From Bdellovibrionales bacterium (lineage in GTDB: Bacteria > Bdellovibrionota > UBA1018), in NCBI GenBank assembly GCA_018968995.1, contig JAGWZD010000056.1, positions 1 through 9,119 on the forward strand: a stretch of 9,119 nucleotides of DNA. The letters run 5' to 3'. The position numbers were made by a program, and so were the translations under genes. The notes under the pieces were generated by a model. That model had not been told where the DNA came from. It worked only from the letters and a program-made list of their open reading frames with translations, and did no database searches. Shown piece after piece: positions 1 through 6,911 of the stretch. Each line of letters begins with the position of its first letter. Within the stretch, counting starts at the first letter, position 1.

Positions 1-1
1 G

Positions 2-613
2 CCTGAGCGCATCGCCATCGGTAAGCCTACGGTGGCCAACGCCTCCGTAGAGCAGCGGTTTCGGAATGTGACCGAGGAAACCAAGCCTCGAGAGTTCATG
101 AGGCTTTTACGTGAAGAGCCCGGAACCATGATTGTGTTCACTCGCTCTAAGGATGGCGCAACCCGACTTTGGCGCTGGCTCCATAGTCATGGAGTGTATG
201 ATGCCACCTTCATTCATTCCGATCGAACTCAAGCCGATCGCGAGCTTGCGCTTAAAGAATTTAAATCTGGAAAGTACCGCATTTTGATCGCCACTGATGT
301 TGCTGCGCGCGGCATTCACGTGGACAACGTGGCGCACGTCATTAACTACGATCTTCCAATGGAGCCTGAAGATTATATCCATCGAATCGGACGTACGGGT
401 CGACAAGGCGCAACGGGAATTGCGACCACTCTGATTACGCCGCGCGATCATCGCACCGTAGTGCAGATTGAAAAGCTTCTCGGAAAGAAGCTGACCACAG
501 GCCCCGGCGCGTCTTTCGAGCCTCGCGAGAATGCTCCACCGCGACGACGTAGACGACGTGGGGGTGGCGGCGGTGGTCGTGGTCCGTCATCTGGCCCTTC
601 TCAAGGAAGATAA
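2..613 (+). CDS. DEAD-box ATP-dependent RNA helicase, C-terminal part (5' end outside window)
   Basis: This is the second RecA-like domain and tail of a DEAD-box RNA helicase, which remodels RNA duplexes or RNPs in the cytoplasm using ATP. The frame is open from base 2, so the GTG at 32 is internal and the Q motif, Walker A and DEAD box lie upstream of the window. Visible motifs are the IV-like strand MIVFTRS (about 128-148), motif V TDVAARG (about 293-313) and motif VI HRIGRTGRQG (380-409), whose arginines contact ATP. The protein ends in a basic, low-complexity tail of six Arg followed by six Gly (about 542-577), the RGG-like RNA-binding tail common in RhlE/CsdA-type helicases. The stop is TAA at 611-613. 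The subfamily (RhlE, DeaD or other) cannot be fixed from this half. A histidine kinase gene follows after 31 nt on the same strand. Confidence 0.93.
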   Translation, partial: PERIAIGKPTVANASVEQRFRNVTEETKPREFMRLLREEPGTMIVFTRSKDGATRLWRWLHSHGVYDATFIHSDRTQADRELALKEFKSGKYRILIATDVAARGIHVDNVAHVINYDLPMEPEDYIHRIGRTGRQGATGIATTLITPRDHRTVVQIEKLLGKKLTTGPGASFEPRENAPPRRRRRRGGGGGGRGPSSGPSQGR

Positions 614-644
614 ATTAGGAACGCCCATTGCTTCTTCGGTTCAG

Positions 645-1826
645 ATGCCTCTTTCCAAGAGAGTTTCTTCTGAGCTGGAGTTACCCCAAGAAGTCCTCTT
701 AAGTTTGATATCGGAAAGCGTTGATCAGGTGCTCTGGTGCATCCGGTTGGACCTCAACCGTGTGATCTATGCTAGCCCTGCCTTTGAAAAAATATGGGGC
801 ATCCCAGTTCGTGAGCTCTATGCTGACCCGCATGCCTGGATGAGTGCTGTGGTTGATGAAGATAAGAAAATGGTTAGTGAATCCTGGAATGCCTGGATCG
901 AAGGAAGGTCACTTCGTTTCGAGACGGAATTTAGGATTCGCCGAAAAGATGATGGTCATATTCGATGGATTTCAGATCGCGGTGGGGTTCGCAAGGTACT
1001 GAATGGCGTTACCTTTGTCGGTGGAATTGCCCAGGATATTACTGAGCGCCGAAAGCTACAGCAAGAACGAGCTGATTTAATGGTGCAAATTAAAAATGCT
1101 CTGAGAAATCGGGATGAGTTCGTTTCGTTCGCCTCGCATGAGCTAAAAACCCCATTGGTTCCACTCAAACTAAGTCTAGAGACACTGTCGTCTGTTTTGG
1201 CGGGTCCCGAGTCTAAACTCGAGATCAGGCGTTCAGGGCCTTCGCCTGAAAAGTTGATTCGTGTAGCGATTGAGCAACTGCGACGAATGGAAGTGCTTAC
1301 GAATAATCTCCTAGATGCTGTACAGCTTCAGACTGGTAATTTTAGAATTCAACCTGAGGAGATCAACTTATCGGACTTTGTCATTCGTGTGCTTGAAGAG
1401 CATCGGCAATGGATTGAGAGTTCCGGATCCGCAATTGTAGAAGACATTGATCCTCATGTTTTTGGAAGTTTTGATCCAATGCGTGTGGAACAGATATTGG
1501 TCAATCTGATTAGTAATGCGGTGAAGTACGCGAATAAAAGCACAATCGTAGTGACGCTCAAGCGTATTGATGGAACCGCGAGCCTGAAAGTTCGAGATCA
1601 TGGTCCTGGAGTTCCTGATTCCATGAAGTCGGTGATTTTCGATAGATTCGCTCGCGGGTCTGGAGCAAGTCGAGTGTCTGGATTTGGATTGGGGCTTTAT
1701 ATCTGTAAAAAGATTTCAATCGCACATGGGGGCACGATTGCCGTGCGAGATGCCCCTGGTGGAGGGGCGGAGTTTGAGCTCATCCTTCCAGTCAGGGAGC
1801 GTGAGGAGCAGGCGCAAGCTTCGTAG
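645..1826 (+). CDS. PAS-domain sensor histidine kinase (cytoplasmic, orphan)
   Basis: A 393-residue histidine kinase, expected to autophosphorylate on His and pass phosphate to a response regulator that is not encoded nearby. Domains in order are a PAS/PAC sensor fold (about residues 18-137, ending in the typical GIAQDITERRK), a short linker, a HisKA dimerisation domain with H-box SFASHELKTP (His165), and a HATPase_c domain. The last has N-box VNLISNAVKYA (Asn287, Asn291), G1 VRDHGPGVP (Asp318), an F box at IFDRFARG and G2 GFGLGLYICKK. No transmembrane segment or signal peptide is visible, so it probably senses an intracellular cue. ATG 645 is chosen because the open frame before it lies inside the helicase gene. 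It has no good ribosome-binding site, whereas AGGAA at 617-621 sits five bases before an in-frame ATT at 627, so the true start is uncertain. The 3' end overlaps the oppositely directed DUF4442 gene by 35 nt. Confidence 0.9.
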   Translation: MPLSKRVSSELELPQEVLLSLISESVDQVLWCIRLDLNRVIYASPAFEKIWGIPVRELYADPHAWMSAVVDEDKKMVSESWNAWIEGRSLRFETEFRIRRKDDGHIRWISDRGGVRKVLNGVTFVGGIAQDITERRKLQQERADLMVQIKNALRNRDEFVSFASHELKTPLVPLKLSLETLSSVLAGPESKLEIRRSGPSPEKLIRVAIEQLRRMEVLTNNLLDAVQLQTGNFRIQPEEINLSDFVIRVLEEHRQWIESSGSAIVEDIDPHVFGSFDPMRVEQILVNLISNAVKYANKSTIVVTLKRIDGTASLKVRDHGPGVPDSMKSVIFDRFARGSGASRVSGFGLGLYICKKISIAHGGTIAVRDAPGGGAEFELILPVREREEQAQAS

Positions 1827-2283
1827 GGGCTTTCACCAAATCTTTCCTACGCAAGTAGATGGTTTTTTCCACCTCGGCAACGACTTCGCCTTTTTGATCG
1901 AGAACCTGAATCTGAAATTGAGCCTCAGATTTTCCTTCACGGTCGACTCGCGCCTGAATTTCCTGAATCTGCTCTTGGCTCAGAGTGAAGCGAGCCGACA
2001 CCACACCCCGTCCGGGGCGTTTGAACCGAATCACTGCAGCTTTATCCCAGACTATGTAGTGAGGCCCGAGGTTCTCAATGAGCATGAGCATGTAAAAGGG
2101 GTCCGTCATCGCATAGAGCGAGCCGCCAAAATGCACCCCAACATAGTTCGTATTGAACCACGACTGCCGAAGTTCCACCTCAATGAGGCGAAAATCGGCA
2201 GTCATCCGGCGGACACGAATGCCCGAGCCCAGAAACGGGGGCCAATAATTCACGAGCTTCACCCGCCAGGGTTTCCACTTCAT
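1792..2283 (-). CDS. DUF4442 family protein (hotdog-fold, thioesterase-like)
   Basis: A 163-residue protein that I recognise as DUF4442, a hotdog-fold family related to acyl-CoA thioesterases. The diagnostic stretch is NYVGVHFGGSLYAMTDPF (about residues 47-64), the hotdog helix entrance, preceded by the typical opening KLVNYWPPFLGSGI. Hotdog enzymes usually hydrolyse or bind acyl-CoA, but the substrate of this family is not established, so any enzyme role is inference. No signal peptide or membrane segment is seen. The longer open frame to 2334 would need a TTG start inside the citrate synthase gene, so ATG 2283 is preferred. It lies 17 nt after the citrate synthase stop and has no recognisable Shine-Dalgarno, which suggests translation coupled to the upstream gene. 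The gene probably shares the citrate synthase transcript. Its 3' end overlaps the convergent histidine kinase gene. Confidence 0.85.
   Translation of the reverse strand: MKWKPWRVKLVNYWPPFLGSGIRVRRMTADFRLIEVELRQSWFNTNYVGVHFGGSLYAMTDPFYMLMLIENLGPHYIVWDKAAVIRFKRPGRGVVSARFTLSQEQIQEIQARVDREGKSEAQFQIQVLDQKGEVVAEVEKTIYLRRKDLVKAPTKLAPAPHAP
1822..1851. terminator. weak inverted repeat at convergent gene ends, possible bidirectional terminator
   Basis: CGTAGG (1822-1827) and CCTACG (1846-1851) form a 6-bp inverted repeat with an 18-nt loop where the kinase and DUF4442 genes end tail to tail. There is no U-tract of terminator quality, the loop is long, and the region is coding on the minus strand. It could slow or end transcription from both sides but may be chance. 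Confidence 0.2.
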
Positions 2284-2300
2284 GGAAGAGGGGCTTCGAA

Positions 2301-3626
2301 TTATTCCCAAATCTCGGCTTCGCCTTTGAGCCAAGCCTTGACGTTCGCCGTGGTCACCGACTTCGGACGCTCAATCGGAAAGCCCAGCGCGCGCGACCAG
2401 ATCAAAGCTGCAAGAACACCCAGTGCTCGACTCACGCCAAAGAGCACGGTGTAGTAATCGTACTCTTTCATGCCGTAGTGAAGCAGGAGCGCTCCAGAGT
2501 GAGCATCCACGTTAGGCCAGGGGTTCTTGATTTTGCCCATGCTGCCCAAAATCGTTGGAACAGTTTCAAAGATATTCCACACCGTGTTGACCAAAGGATC
2601 TTTCGGCATGTGCTTCCGAGCGAAGTCAGCCTGAGCTGTGAAGCGTGGGTCGGTCTTACGAAGCACCGCGTGCCCGTACCCTGGAACCACTTTTCCTTCT
2701 GCTAAGGTCTTTTTCACGTATTCCGAAATCTGTTCACCTGAGGGAGTTTGAGTTCCCAGGGCTTTTTGCATTTCGAAAATCCACTTGATGACTTCTTGGT
2801 TGGCAAGGCCATGAAGAGGTCCGGCAAGACCGTTCATTCCGGCAGCAAACGACAAGTAGGCATCCGAAAGGGCAGAGCCTACCAAATGGGTGGTGTGAGC
2901 CGACACGTTTCCACCTTCGTGATCAGAGTGAATCGTCAGGTAGAGGCGCATGAGCTCTTTGAAGCCCTCATTCGAGCCGTAGCCCAAGAGGTGAGCAAAA
3001 TTTCCAGCCCAATCCAGCGACGGATCCGAAGCCATGGCTTTTCCGCCCAGGTACTTGCGGCGATAAACGTAGGCTGCGATCTCCGGAAGACAAGCGATGA
3101 GGTTCATCGAGTCTTCGTAGGTGGCTGCCCAGTAATCCTTTTTGTTCATTCCAGCAGCGTACTGCTTGGCAAACTGCGACTGCGTTTGAAGCGCCATCAC
3201 TCCGGTCACGAACTGGGTCATGGGGTGGGCATCGACCGGAAGGCCATCGATGGTTTTAAAAACGTGAGCTGGAACTTTCGCGCGGGCTTTCCAGTCGGCC
3301 GAAAGAGCAGCGACATCCGATTCGGTGGGGATTTCACCGGTCAGGAGTAACCAAAACAGACCTTCAGGAAGCGGCTCACTTCCGCCTTTGAACTTCGGAA
3401 GCTTGGCCTGAAGCTCAGGAATCGAGTAGCCGCGAAAACGAATGCCTTCTTGAGCATCCAGGAGCGAGGGCTCGTACACCATGCCGGTGATTCCGCGCAT
3501 GCCTTGAAAGGCCTGAGCGAGCTGCACTTCGCCGATTTTCTTCGTGCCGTGCTCTTTAATAATGTCTTTGATTTCAGCGCCGAGGGCGTCGGCTTTTACT
3601 TTGAAAAGATTCTTCAGCTTTTCCAT
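2301..3626 (-). CDS. gltA: citrate synthase, eukaryote-like type I
   Basis: Citrate synthase (441 aa) condenses oxaloacetate and acetyl-CoA into citrate and CoA, the entry step of the TCA cycle, in the cytoplasm. The sequence resembles mitochondrial citrate synthases far more than E. coli-type GltA. Examples are the blocks [57 protein letters not shown] and [12 protein letters not shown]. The catalytic residues are present: His272 (LHGLANQEV), His319 (GYGHA) and Asp374 (NVDAHSG), nearly matching pig His274/His320/Asp375. Binding residues include His235, Arg328, Arg400 and Arg420. Length and motifs indicate an intact enzyme. The protein begins without a mitochondrial-style presequence. ATG 3626 has AGGAG five bases upstream. 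The DUF4442 gene follows after 17 nt. The divergent spacer upstream carries three evenly spaced CTAAAG motifs that could be regulatory. Related enzymes are known in Geobacteraceae, so the family is not new to bacteria. Confidence 0.97.
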   Translation of the reverse strand: MEKLKNLFKVKADALGAEIKDIIKEHGTKKIGEVQLAQAFQGMRGITGMVYEPSLLDAQEGIRFRGYSIPELQAKLPKFKGGSEPLPEGLFWLLLTGEIPTESDVAALSADWKARAKVPAHVFKTIDGLPVDAHPMTQFVTGVMALQTQSQFAKQYAAGMNKKDYWAATYEDSMNLIACLPEIAAYVYRRKYLGGKAMASDPSLDWAGNFAHLLGYGSNEGFKELMRLYLTIHSDHEGGNVSAHTTHLVGSALSDAYLSFAAGMNGLAGPLHGLANQEVIKWIFEMQKALGTQTPSGEQISEYVKKTLAEGKVVPGYGHAVLRKTDPRFTAQADFARKHMPKDPLVNTVWNIFETVPTILGSMGKIKNPWPNVDAHSGALLLHYGMKEYDYYTVLFGVSRALGVLAALIWSRALGFPIERPKSVTTANVKAWLKGEAEIWE

Positions 3627-3662
3627 GGAGGCTCCTGCCTGGGTTAAATTTTTAAAGTGCCT

Positions 3663-3721
3663 CTAAAGTACTGGAATCAGGCGCTTTCCTAAAGAAAAAA
3701 TCGGTCAGCCGCTCACTAAAG
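3663..3721. repeat. three CTAAAG motifs at 26- and 27-nt spacing upstream of citrate synthase
   Basis: CTAAAG occurs at 3663-3668, 3689-3694 and 3716-3721, with starts 26 and 27 nt apart (about two and a half helical turns), within the 165-nt spacer between citrate synthase and the small exported protein. Read in the citrate synthase direction they are CTTTAG. The third copy partly overlaps a 5-bp dyad, CCGCT (3709-3713) and AGCGG (3720-3724). Regular spacing is what a multimeric regulator would leave, but chance is possible for a 6-mer. Confidence 0.35.
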
Positions 3722-3791
3722 CGGTGCGTTAGCTCGCGCTTTGACGTTTTCTTGACTACGCCTGGGGCTTGGCTTCGTGCAAGGTGAGCCC

Positions 3792-4091
3792 ATGAAGCGA
3801 TCCTTTCTCCGACGAGCCTGGTCCATCTTTGCTCTACTCCTGCTTTTTTCCGGGGGGTTGATTCAAGAATCCGGCGCTAGAGAGGTTTCGGGTAAGTCTT
3901 CTGAGGCAAGCATGCAGGTTTCAGTGATGGTCTTGCCAGGGTATCGATCGAAGAATGCTGCGGCTCAGGATCGATGCGTTGCAATCATTTCCAGAGAGAG
4001 CAAGCAAGATCCGATGGATCAGATTGACTCTGCGTGCTTACAAGCTCGGATTCGCGAGCGGCCATCAAAGCCTATTAATAATCGACGGTGA
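3792..4091 (+). CDS. small putative exported protein, unknown function
   Basis: A 99-residue open frame that I do not recognise. The N-terminus looks like a signal peptide: basic MKRSFLRRAW, a hydrophobic core SIFALLLLFSGGLI, and possible cleavage near residue 28 (ESGA). The mature part is short (about 70 aa) and polar. It has one hydrophobic strand-like segment (MQVSVMVLPG, residues 41-50) and two cysteines (Cys62, Cys82) that could form a disulfide in the periplasm. ATG 3792 is preferred over the in-frame GTG at 3777 because GGTGAG sits three bases before it, matching the extended anti-Shine-Dalgarno. It is divergent from citrate synthase and convergent with the pilus set: its last 17 nt overlap the end of the second SCPU gene. 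A role beside the pilus is possible but unsupported. Its reality rests only on the signal peptide and the ribosome-binding site. Confidence 0.5.
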   Translation: MKRSFLRRAWSIFALLLLFSGGLIQESGAREVSGKSSEASMQVSVMVLPGYRSKNAAAQDRCVAIISRESKQDPMDQIDSACLQARIRERPSKPINNRR

Positions 4092-4545
4092 CTGTGATGC
4101 TGTCGAGGTAGTTTCCTGAGGCTAGTGGACTTTGTCCTGCGGCTAACCTTCCGTACACCGTGTAGGTGCGCACCTCTTGGCCGCTCCCCGGAAGACGATA
4201 CGCATCCGAAATGGTGGCGGTTCCGGAAGTGCCGTTTCCCCATGGAATCGTTCGAGCGCTATTGACGAAGAGATTGTAGTTAAGCTGGTAGGCTGGCGCC
4301 GTATTTCTCATTTTTCGAGCGGCATACGTGCCACTTTGCCCCGTACTCAGGGTAATGACATAGCTTACATTTCCAGTGCCTTGGCAGCTGACGGTGATTG
4401 TTCCTGTGGTGTCGATAGGAGAGGGGTTCGAAGACGTGTACACTCCAAATGCCGTCGCGGTTCCTGTGACCGAGCATCTTGAGGCCTGGGCCGAACTTGT
4501 CGCGAGGAGTAACAGAAGTGCGATCAGGGTGCTTCGTAAGTTCAT
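4075..4545 (-). CDS. spore coat U domain pilin, predicted terminal (tip) subunit
   Basis: A 156-residue secreted protein of the SCPU family, the pilin fold of archaic chaperone-usher pili. The signal peptide (MNLRSTLIALLLLLATSSAQA) is predicted to be cut after residue 21. The single SCPU domain follows: Cys24 and Cys54 (likely disulfide), the mid-domain YAARKMRN and YQLNYNLFVNSARTIPWG blocks, and the C-terminal strands YTVYGRLAAGQSPLASGNY and DSITVTVDY. Only two residues precede Cys24, whereas the first pilin of this operon has sixteen. It therefore seems to lack the N-terminal donor strand with which one pilin completes the next. A subunit that cannot donate a strand can only sit at the distal end, so I infer a tip or capping role. 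Its ATG overlaps the usher stop as ATGA (4545-4542), indicating coupled translation, and GGTGAG lies three bases before it. It closes the pilus operon. Confidence 0.88.
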   Translation of the reverse strand: MNLRSTLIALLLLLATSSAQASRCSVTGTATAFGVYTSSNPSPIDTTGTITVSCQGTGNVSYVITLSTGQSGTYAARKMRNTAPAYQLNYNLFVNSARTIPWGNGTSGTATISDAYRLPGSGQEVRTYTVYGRLAAGQSPLASGNYLDSITVTVDY

Positions 4546-6911
4546 GGGCTCACCCGTTTGCAGAGCAATGGGCCTAGCGTCGGCAAGGGTTGATCAGGAA
4601 GAGTAAATTTCAGCGTGCATTGGCTATGATTCCAAGACGCCTGAAGTCGATTTTCTGGCTTTAAATCGGTGATGAAAACTTCTCCGTGGAGTCCCACTGG
4701 AAATTCTTGTAGTTGATCGTTTACGCGAACCTGGCTTCCTGCAGGAAGCTCGCGGCCGTTTTCTAAGATAATTCGAATCAGAGCAGAGCGCGATCGGCTG
4801 ACAGGGAAGGTGGCGACCACCCCACTGCGGTAATAAGGAGCCACTTCGAGTTGAAAGGACGAAGCCTTGGCATCTAAAGGAAGATCAGACGGATCAATAC
4901 TTAAGCGATTGATGTCATAGGGCCTCAGGCGTGGAATCAAAAGCCTTCCGTCATAGCGCGTTCGACCGACTGGGCGGTTCTCAAGATACACTCGCACGTT
5001 CGAATAGCCATCGACTTGAACCACTCCAAAGCTATCTGTTAAGCGCCTGGAGAGAAATCCAGCCCCAGCAAGAAGCGATACTCCTCCTGTGGTTCCTAAG
5101 CGCCACCCCGTGGAGTCGGTTCTTCCTTGAATGGCAGAGATTTCAGCCGAGTAGTTTCCGAAGTTCGATTGTCCCAGAAGACTCAGTTCGCCTCGATCAT
5201 TCTCACCATGCTCGGCAAGAACGCGGTAACCAAAACCAGGATCATCTTCCAGATTTCTTTGAGCCTGAAGGCCGGTGGTGTTTTTTCCAGATTGCTGAGT
5301 GGATTGAATGAGTCCAGTGGTTCTTGGGCCTAAAGATCGCGAGAGGTTTAGGCTAAAAAGGGTGCCAGCGTCCCCTTGAAGCGAATGCGTGGCCGAGAGG
5401 CTCGCAAAAATTTCAGAAAAAGGTGAAAAGCTAACACCCGCCGAAACAAGCTGAGATCTTCCAGCTCTTCTGTAGTCTTGATCAATGTAGCTGAGTAGCC
5501 AGTTGCCAAAGCCTGACGGAAAAAAAGAAAGCTGGGTCACCAGGCTTCTTCGTAAAGATCCTTGCGAGACGATCTGACCCAATTGGCTGAATTCTTTTGA
5601 GGTGAGGGTACTTTGCAGGCCAAAGTCGATAACTTTTCCAGAGCGCTGATAGCCCAGGCCCAATAGCCCCCCTGTTTGATCGGTTGAAGTGCGACTTGCC
5701 GCTAACGAAGCATTGAACGTTCCGAGCGGATACCAAAGAACCGTTGAAGTAAGGCCTACGTTTTGCCTTTTTCTTTGAAGTTCGGAGTGAAGCTCTGGAG
5801 TGAATTGATCAGTAAGCCCATAGCGATAGGTGCCTGAAAAAAGAGCCTGGCCATATTCTCCGCTTTCCACCGCATAATTGATGCGCTCGATTCCGGCCTC
5901 GAGCGAGTAATCACGAAGGCCTTTTTTAAGGAGGCTCGGAGTGACGTAGTAGCTCTGAGTAATCAGGCGTTCTCTGCCCAGAAGATCGCGCACCACCAGC
6001 TGAACCTCACCCTGGCCTGTCACCAGCGGAACGTTGGTAATTTCAAAAGGCCCCGGGGGGAGGTCTTGTCTCGATTGAAGCGCATTATTGACGTAAACAT
6101 CCACAGTAGAGGGAAGAGCGGTTTCGCCTCGAAGTGCGGGCAATGGAAAAGAAATGAAACCCGGTTGCGTGCTGAAGTTCGTGGCCCACTGAAATCCACC
6201 AAATCGAATCGGGCGGCCCCAGGCCCCACCTTTTGAGATGGAATCACCGATTCGATAACTCGATAGGTTCTCCGGATTATCATGCGTCCAAGTGGTATCG
6301 AGCCGAAGCACTCTGCCCGAAGAGGCGATGTCTTGAGCGAGAAAAGTACTGGTGGCCACTCCCAGTCGACTAAAGGCTCCTGCCTCGAAGGCCCCATCCA
6401 GCCTTCTTTGAGAGGTACCACTCGAATAAACGCCTGAGGCGATGAGATCGTAATTGAGAAAACCACCGGGTGGCGACCGATTCGGAGCAATAAATGGTGA
6501 CTGAGCCCCCGTGAGCTGAACCGTGAGAAAAGCTTCAGCAGAGGCGGTGATGAGCAGTTCTTGTTTTTGTTCATCGAGCTTGGTGCGAACTCCCGAAATC
6601 GCATCCAGTGGAAAGAAGGTGCGAGTGCCTCGTTTAACGGTTTTTACTGGGGGTGGTTTTAATCTCCATAAAGAAAGCTCCGCTTGCTCCACCCAGATTC
6701 TATTCCGGCTCGAGAGAAGCACTTTGGCATCGGGTTGCGCGATGCTGTTGATTCGAACACCCAGCAAAGCCTCGCGAAGTCCTGAAGTCGACGAATGGCT
6801 GGATGCAAATACAGGTACAGTGGCAAGCAGTAACGCCATGCCAGATAGTCCTGCGTTCAGGGAGATTTTAGGAAGCCTGCACCTCAAGCGTCGCATGGAC
6901 TTCGCCCCCAT
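4542..6911 (-). CDS. outer-membrane usher, archaic chaperone-usher pathway
   Basis: A 789-residue usher, the outer-membrane beta-barrel that receives chaperone-pilin complexes, catalyses donor-strand exchange and extrudes the pilus. In order there is a signal peptide ending near VFASS (about residue 37), an N-terminal periplasmic domain that begins LREALLGVRIN and runs to about 135, then barrel strands with the conserved SYRIGDSISKGGAWGRPIRF (218-237). The plug region follows (about 255-325, TVDVYVNNALQSRQDLPPGPF) and then the remaining barrel. C-terminal domains begin near VDGYSNVRVYLENRPVG and carry a likely disulfide, Cys765 and Cys784. Length is at the short end of the usual 800-850. The N-terminus overlaps the chaperone gene by 44 nt. 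An alternative ATG at 6896, eight bases after GGGGG, would shorten the overlap to 29 nt. The gene sits between the chaperone and the second SCPU gene, as expected for a Csu/Mcu-type operon. Confidence 0.95.
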   Translation of the reverse strand: MGAKSMRRLRCRLPKISLNAGLSGMALLLATVPVFASSHSSTSGLREALLGVRINSIAQPDAKVLLSSRNRIWVEQAELSLWRLKPPPVKTVKRGTRTFFPLDAISGVRTKLDEQKQELLITASAEAFLTVQLTGAQSPFIAPNRSPPGGFLNYDLIASGVYSSGTSQRRLDGAFEAGAFSRLGVATSTFLAQDIASSGRVLRLDTTWTHDNPENLSSYRIGDSISKGGAWGRPIRFGGFQWATNFSTQPGFISFPLPALRGETALPSTVDVYVNNALQSRQDLPPGPFEITNVPLVTGQGEVQLVVRDLLGRERLITQSYYVTPSLLKKGLRDYSLEAGIERINYAVESGEYGQALFSGTYRYGLTDQFTPELHSELQRKRQNVGLTSTVLWYPLGTFNASLAASRTSTDQTGGLLGLGYQRSGKVIDFGLQSTLTSKEFSQLGQIVSQGSLRRSLVTQLSFFPSGFGNWLLSYIDQDYRRAGRSQLVSAGVSFSPFSEIFASLSATHSLQGDAGTLFSLNLSRSLGPRTTGLIQSTQQSGKNTTGLQAQRNLEDDPGFGYRVLAEHGENDRGELSLLGQSNFGNYSAEISAIQGRTDSTGWRLGTTGGVSLLAGAGFLSRRLTDSFGVVQVDGYSNVRVYLENRPVGRTRYDGRLLIPRLRPYDINRLSIDPSDLPLDAKASSFQLEVAPYYRSGVVATFPVSRSRSALIRIILENGRELPAGSQVRVNDQLQEFPVGLHGEVFITDLKPENRLQASWNHSQCTLKFTLPDQPLPTLGPLLCKRVSP

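Larger units (their letters stand above)
3783..4554. repeat. 14-nt inverted repeat at the start codons of two convergent genes (3783-3796 and 4541-4554)
   Basis: GGTGAGCCCATGAA occurs at 3783-3796 on the plus strand and at 4554-4541 on the minus strand. In both cases it spans the ribosome-binding site and start codon, first of the small exported protein and then of the second SCPU protein. The two arms thus enclose the convergent gene pair. Shared initiation signals may explain it, though 14 identical bases are more than a Shine-Dalgarno and ATG require. Confidence 0.5.

Noticed and set aside
107..451. Minus-strand open frame of 114 codons
   Set aside because: Antisense to the conserved helicase domain, with no start context or domain.
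542..577. Arg/Gly homopolymer run as a possible frameshift or sequencing artefact
   Set aside because: A basic Gly-rich tail is normal for DEAD-box helicases, and the frame closes properly at 613.
531..644. N-terminal extension of the histidine kinase to ATG 531
   Set aside because: It runs through the Arg/Gly tail region of the helicase in another frame and gives a low-complexity Asp/Val-rich stretch with no kinase homology.
2284..2334. N-terminal extension of DUF4442 to a TTG at 2334
   Set aside because: It would lie inside the citrate synthase 3' end; ATG 2283 fits the family's usual start.
1684..2454. 256-codon open frame on the plus strand
   Set aside because: It lies opposite DUF4442 and the end of citrate synthase and overlaps the end of the kinase gene; its translation shows no recognisable domain and the opposite-strand genes are clear family members.
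2748..3350. 200-codon open frame on the plus strand
   Set aside because: Fully antisense to citrate synthase, whose conserved blocks cover the whole stretch; a frame shadow.
3741..3757. Tandem TTGACG and TTGACT resembling -35 boxes before the small exported gene
   Set aside because: No acceptable -10 hexamer lies 16-18 nt downstream of either.
3764..3780. Possible sigma-54 site (GG...GC elements)
   Set aside because: The GG and GC pairs are not at the required ten-base spacing.
4082..4106. 5-bp inverted repeat TCGAC/GTCGA near the convergent ends at 4075-4091
   Set aside because: Long loop, no U-tract and within coding sequence; not a credible terminator.
6020..6604. 194-codon minus-strand frame inside the usher gene
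   Set aside because: Alternative frame of the usher; composition is not protein-like and the usher frame carries the conserved motifs.
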